Assembly: GCA_029706075.1 (NCBI GenBank)
Contig: JAINUG010000087.1
Location: 1,488,001-1,552,000 of the forward strand
DNA: 64,000 bases
Direction of reading: 5' to 3'
Source of the DNA: Aldrovandia affinis
Taxonomy: Eukaryota > Chordata > Actinopteri > Notacanthiformes > Halosauridae
Shown: piece after piece, positions 59,742-64,000 of the stretch
How the letters are laid out: the number at the start of each line of letters is the position of its first letter
Position numbering within the stretch: the first letter of the stretch is position 1
Translations under genes and position numbers: made by a program
Notes under the pieces: generated by a model
The model's input: the letters and a program-made list of their open reading frames with translations, nothing else
Told to the model about the DNA's origin: nothing
Database searches by the model: none

Positions 59742-61213
59742 CAGGGTTGGGTTGTAACGGAATGCATGTAACGGCGTTACGTAATCAATACAAAAATCAA
59801 GTAACTGTATTCAGCTCGCGTTATATTTGAAAAACGAGTAATCTGAATACAGTTACTTTAATAAACCTGAAGTGAATACATTTTGGAATACTTATTGGAA
59901 TTCTTGGTGGAAAGTTTTCCTTACAAACATGAATGAGCTGATATTCATTACTAAAGCTACAGCATGAAATTATCACGCCTACATGATTATCATCACACAG
60001 CTCACGAAAACTACCGCCGCTGCACAGAACCCAAAAAAATTCGTTAAAAAAAAGCGTTAAAAAAAAAGAAGCGCGCGCCCACACTCAGAGAAACATTGAC
60101 AGCGACAAGAAAAGTCAGCTTTCAGTTCGTGGCGTTATCGACACCATTTCCAGTTTAAACAAGACCAAGAAGACCATGGGAAAATCTGTCGGTCCAGTGT
60201 ACCTTGTGTCTTCCAGGAATAAAGATGCTGTCGGCATCAAAGGACTCGACTTCGAATCTTAAAAAGCACTTGGAGTAAGTCAACGTTAGCTAACCTTCAG
60301 CTTAATGAACACAGTTCTGCAGTAATTTACTGTTACCTGACCTTAGCCTACGGTTTGAGGCATCGCAATAACTGCTCTGCTAATTTTATTCTGCTTTCTT
60401 TATTGTTGAAACGATGACATTTTTAAAAAAAAATTTTTAATATATTTTTTCTGATATTCTTTTAATTTTTCCCAGTATTCTCCCTATTTGGTAGCCAATT
60501 GTACCCTACTATACGTCAATTACGTTATGCACTGCCGAGCATTCACCGCTACACAGCCCGCCAACACTGGCACTTTTCTAAGCCATATCCCTCACAAGTC
60601 GCTGTTATTCCAGTATTTCAGATGTTGTGTTTGAGTTATGCTCATGATGAGCCATTAAAACAGTAAAATAACTTGCCTTTCAGTTTCCCATTGCTTTTTA
60701 TTATGATTAATTTTTAATCTGTCCATTCTAATTCCATAACATGTTAATGATGATGACTAAAACAAAAAATGCAGATACAATGTTGCATATATTTAGCTAA
60801 ATTGACATCTCAAATGTATTAGTATTTATTATTAAATGAACAGATGCTGACCTGACCTCTACACAGTGGAAAGTTGAACATGACATCCTTTTTCAAAGTG
60901 TAATGCATAATAACTATTTAAATGTATTACTGATAAAATAAAAAAGTGAACATGGCCTGTGCAAAAGTTTGAGCACCCTTTTAGTACTAAGTAGCACCAC
61001 CTTTGGCTATATAACAGCTTCCAAATGTCTCCTGTACCCCAAAACATACCCATCTGTGATGGAAAAAGTAAGTATTCCAAAAGTATTCTAAAAGTAATCT
61101 GAATACGTTACTTTTTTGAGACATGTAACTGTATTCGTATCTGATTACTTTCAGAGCCCTGTAATCAGTATTCAGGCACTAATTACATTTACAAAGTAAC
61201 CCTCCCAACCCTG
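59742..61213 (+). mobile_element. hAT transposon derivative with BED zinc finger and perfect 8-bp target duplication
   Basis: Termini CAGGGTTGGG and CCCAACCCTG are inverted repeats. The flanks are TTGACAGT on both sides (59734-59741 and 61214-61221). Inside, at about 60190-60273, the frame VQCTLCLPGIKML then STSNLKKHLE is the start of a hAT BED-type zinc finger, followed by a donor-like GAGTAAGT. The catalytic part is absent, so this is a non-autonomous, internally deleted copy. Later insertions are a reversed SINE-like fragment at about 60460-60620 and a repeat at 60850-61035 shared with 35540. Confidence 0.85.
60850..61035 (+). mobile_element. Dispersed DNA-transposon-like repeat, copy 2
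   Basis: Matches the 35540-35740 repeat block for block (cctctacacagtggaaagtt, aaagtgaacatggcctgtgc, gagcaccctttt, acagcttccaaatgtctcct). Nested in the hAT element. Confidence 0.55.
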
Positions 61214-61583
61214 TTGACAGTGCTTTCATGCTCATCAAACCATTCAGTGACCACTCGTGCCCTGTGGGTGGAGGCATTGTCATCCTGGAAGAGACCACTG
61301 CTATCAGGATAGAAATGCTTCACCATAGGATGTAGATCATCACTCAGAATCGATTGTATTTATAGGTGTTTACCTTGCCCTCTGAGGGGCACCCCACACC
61401 AAAACAGAGCCTCAGACAATGCAATTACCTGTATCACTATCTGTTTAAAATAGGCCATAGTGAGGCTATGCATTTATAACTATTATGAATCTGAAACGCA
61501 TACAGTACATCAAGAAGCCAGTTTGTTTCTCTGACTTGCATACAAACAAACAAGCCTATTGAGTGTTTAATAATGGCAAGATG

Positions 61584-61974
61584 GGTGCCTCCTGCGTGGT
61601 CCAGTGGTTACAATGTTCAACGCTGGCCACGGCGACCGGGGTTCGATTCCCCATCGCGCCAGAGTCGGCTCTGGCCGGGAGTGCCACCGGGGGCGGCGGT
61701 TTGCTGTCCGCCCCAGGGAGGGGGGAGGGAAGCCGACAGGATGTTCGCTGCGCACAGGAGTGGCTCTGCAGTACCGGGTTACGGTCAATGGCTTGGCAAG
61801 TGCTGTCTCGGAGGAGATGATACTTCGCCTTCGTCACTACCAGTCACAGGGCTACGGCAGTGAACTCACATTACAAGGGGGGGATTGACTTGAAAATAGT
61901 GGGTGTAATTGGCTACCAAATTGGGAGAAAATGGGATAAAATCTGAAACAAATTCTTTAAATAAAAAAAAGAAG
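61584..61974 (+). mobile_element. tRNA-derived SINE with perfect 12-bp target duplication
   Basis: Starts ggtgcctcctgcgtggtcca gtggttac (A-box-like), B box ggggttcgattccccatcgc, a GC-rich body, then gtaattggctaccaaattgg and an A-rich tail ending aaataaaaaaaagaag. AATGGCAAGATG flanks it at 61572-61583 and 61975-61986. The clean duplication shows a fairly recent retroposition. Confidence 0.9.
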
Positions 61975-62220
61975 AATGGCAAGATGTCCTGAGGCTCTGG
62001 TCAGAAAGAGGGTCTGTTTATGGCCGGAAAAGGAAGACCAATAACATAAAGCGGGCAGTCTGTCAGCAGAACACAAGACAGGTCATAGGATGCGACCTTA
62101 GCTGACTTCACCCTATTCACTATCATCATCTTTTGAGTAATTATATCACATTTATATCATTATATTATATTTGACTCCACATTTTCAAAACCTATTTCAA
62201 TAGTTATTACATTAAATAGC

Positions 62221-62345
62221 TGTGATGGATTGGTGACCTGTCCAGGATGTATTCCTACCTCTCGCCCAATGAATGCTGGGATAGGCTCCAGCCCCCCACA
62301 CAACCCTAACCAGGAATAAGTGGGTTAGATAATGAATGAATCAAT
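62221..62345 (+). mobile_element. 3' end of a non-LTR retrotransposon (L2-like)
   Basis: Contains 'attggtgacctgtccaggat', 'cctctcgcccaatgaatgct', 'gggataggctccagcccccc' and ends in (GAAT)n-like tetranucleotides. This 3' end is common in fish genomes and belongs to 5'-truncated LINE copies. The clade is given from memory. Confidence 0.65.
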
Positions 62346-62579
62346 CAATTATATTAAATATAAACTCTTTATGACAAACTATGTAAGGCCTGCTGATGTT
62401 TTTAAAATATTCTGGGAGCCCCCAAGTAGCATAGTCAGTAAAGACACCCAGGAGCCAAAATATGCTCATATATGGGCCTGTTGCTTTGGTTACTGGAAAA
62501 TAACTTTGCAGAGTGTCTGGTGTGGAAACACTTGGAAACAGATCATTCTGAAAACACACAGATGGTTCTGCTGAAATTA

Positions 62580-62585
62580 ACTTTA
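62580..62585 (-). terminator. Possible polyadenylation signal for the 63487-63636 exon
   Basis: AATAAA on the minus strand about 900 bases after the TAA. No nearer canonical signal was chosen. It depends wholly on the exon being real. Confidence 0.25.
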
Positions 62586-63486
62586 TTGACCTCTTAATGA
62601 TGCATAAAATGATGCACAGTACAAATAGGCTCTAGCAAGATAGTAAACAAGAGTTGGATAACAACATATTGGTGGCAAACATTGCATTAAAATGTGTCAA
62701 ATATGTTCTTGTTTCACTTAGGTAAAAGGTTAAAAGGCAAAATTACCAAATGAATGATATCATTATATTTGTAGCACCCAATTATGGACATAGGAAAAAT
62801 AATAAATGAGTAATTAAAATGGGGGTGGGGGAGTCTGTCATTTGTCAGTTCACTACACAGACAATGACAAATTAAACAAAAAAGCTTTAACAATGAGCAA
62901 TGAGGAATTAATAACTTGAGATTATTTATTCTTATGACTTCTTCAGTAGAAAATGCATACAAAAATAAAGAAACATGATGTACTTTTGTAGAGTACTACA
63001 AATAGTCAATGTTTCTTTGGCACGTTTACAGTTTGCTTCACCAACTGAATTATTTCCCCAAAGACTTTGGTACCATTTACGTGGGCCAACACTCCTCATG
63101 GAAAAGTGATGTCAACATACAATTTCAATTTAGTGTAAAATATGATATTCAAAATGTAGGGAATGTACCATACATGAATATCCACCAAAACATGCTGGAT
63201 GGTACTTATATTATTTCTTAAAGTCACTGAACCAGTTTCACACCTGTTAACCTGTTTCCACCATCTTAACATAGGTGGAGTCGACATGAAGTGGAGCAGA
63301 GGCCTGTATGAAAGCTTCACATCATCTTAGACGGAGCAAGAGGGAGTAACCAACCACAATAACGCCATCCGGTTTGTTATCCACAAGAGCAATGAAGCAT
63401 ACCTTATGTATATCTTTGGTTGGCGACAGTGTTACAAAAACACAATGCTTTTGGATGTATTGTATGGCTCTTGCCCAATCATGTCC

Positions 63487-63636
63487 TTACAGGTGAGGGG
63501 TGGAGTTGACACTGTCACTTTCATTCACAGCACTCCTCTGGCAGTGCCCACACACACTGGAGTCCTCCCCTGTCGGGTCAGCATTGGGCGAACACGTGGG
63601 CGTCTCTGTGAAGAACTCATCCTTCTTCAGCAAGCT
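63487..63636 (-). CDS. Possible last coding exon of an unidentified minus-strand gene
   Basis: After a pyrimidine-rich acceptor (gtacatgtcccag, ending at 63637) the frame reads SLLKKDEFFTETPTCSPNAD and then a Ser/Thr-rich stretch with C-G-H-C, ending STPHL and TAA at 63489-63487. The composition looks coding, such as the cytoplasmic tail of a membrane protein. A possible 3' UTR of about 900 nt ends with AATAAA on the minus strand at 62585-62580. I do not recognise the protein, and the rest of the gene would lie beyond the right edge. Confidence 0.3.
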   Translation of the reverse strand, partial: SLLKKDEFFTETPTCSPNADPTGEDSSVCGHCQRSAVNESDSVNSTPHL

Positions 63637-64000
63637 CTGGGACATGTACAATAAGCACAACAGCTATAAGTTTCCTAAAACCTCTGAATCCAAGCATTTT
63701 TCCTTTAATGAGTGCATTTATTCATTAACAGTGCTGAAAGAAGTTCAAGTTGAGCTGGATATAAATGGGTTTTAAGATGAGCACAAAATGCTCACTCCAC
63801 AAAATTGTATTTTCGTATCACACGTCCTCATTACTCTCCCAAATTGCTACCAACCATACTTTGGTCCATCTTAGTTACACACCCTTTAATGATTGGCACA
63901 GAAAGGGCTTGAACTGTTTGAGAGATTTGTTTATTGATGATCGATTTAGCCCTTTTGACCAATTATTCCACAAGTACAATATTCCATACTCCCACCCACA

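Larger units (their letters stand above)
59590..61440. mobile_element. Tc1-like element split by a hAT insertion
   Basis: The left part (59590-59741) has 'ttggtgttttggtgatggtg' and 'gatgaccatggaatatagtt'. The right part (61214-61440) has 'tcatgctcatcaaaccattc', 'agtgaccactcgtgccctgt' and 'cattgtcatcctggaagaga'. Across the 1.47-kb insertion these join in the order of a common fish Tc1-like body. Joining is supported by the 8-bp duplication at the insertion. No transposase frame is intact. Confidence 0.7.

Noticed and set aside
61556-61888. Long GC-rich frames on both strands
   Set aside because: They lie wholly inside a SINE.

Overview
The window looks like a bony-fish (teleost) nuclear genome. 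The genes are spliced, with GT-AG introns and vertebrate exon layouts. Interspersed DNA is dominated by tRNA-derived SINEs, Tc1-like and hAT DNA transposons, and long simple repeats. Several SINEs carry the '...gctctggataagagcgtctgctaaatg' LINE tail seen in salmonid and eel families. An early-branching teleost such as an elopomorph is possible, but that is only an inference.

Layout, left to right. XPOT (exportin-T, the tRNA exporter) occupies about 1-12.7 kb on the minus strand. Its first 17 coding exons (about 740 codons) are present; the C-terminal part lies beyond the left edge. Four minisatellites sit in its introns, three of them touching or close to splice sites. RPL18A (ribosomal protein eL20) follows on the plus strand, 13.5-20.7 kb, with five exons giving 176 codons. 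Its introns 2 and 3 each hold a copy of a nearly identical element that folds like an H/ACA snoRNA. About 4 kb of gene-poor DNA with a dead Tc1-like transposase comes next. A PTHLH gene (parathyroid hormone-related protein) is on the minus strand at 24.6-28.5 kb; its coding exon is one base out of frame between the hormone domain and the Glu-rich/basic tail. About 12 kb without recognisable genes follows (hAT MITEs, a long CT repeat).

Two related C2H2 zinc-finger genes lie tail to tail at 40.6-41.9 kb (+) and 47.6-48.9 kb (-). A complete eight-exon ENDOU-type secreted poly(U)-specific endoribonuclease gene is on the minus strand at 53.0-58.9 kb. The right end is a stack of nested transposons: a hAT element with a perfect 8-bp target duplication inside an older Tc1-like copy, with a SINE with a perfect 12-bp duplication nearby. 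A possible last coding exon of an unidentified minus-strand gene lies at about 63.5 kb.

The genes are ordinary single-copy vertebrate loci, not a functional cluster. XPOT, PTHLH and ENDOU all lie on human chromosome 12, so the order probably reflects old synteny. No CRISPR, operon or prokaryotic feature is present. Exon limits were derived by hand from splice signals and remembered family sequences; no alignment was run.
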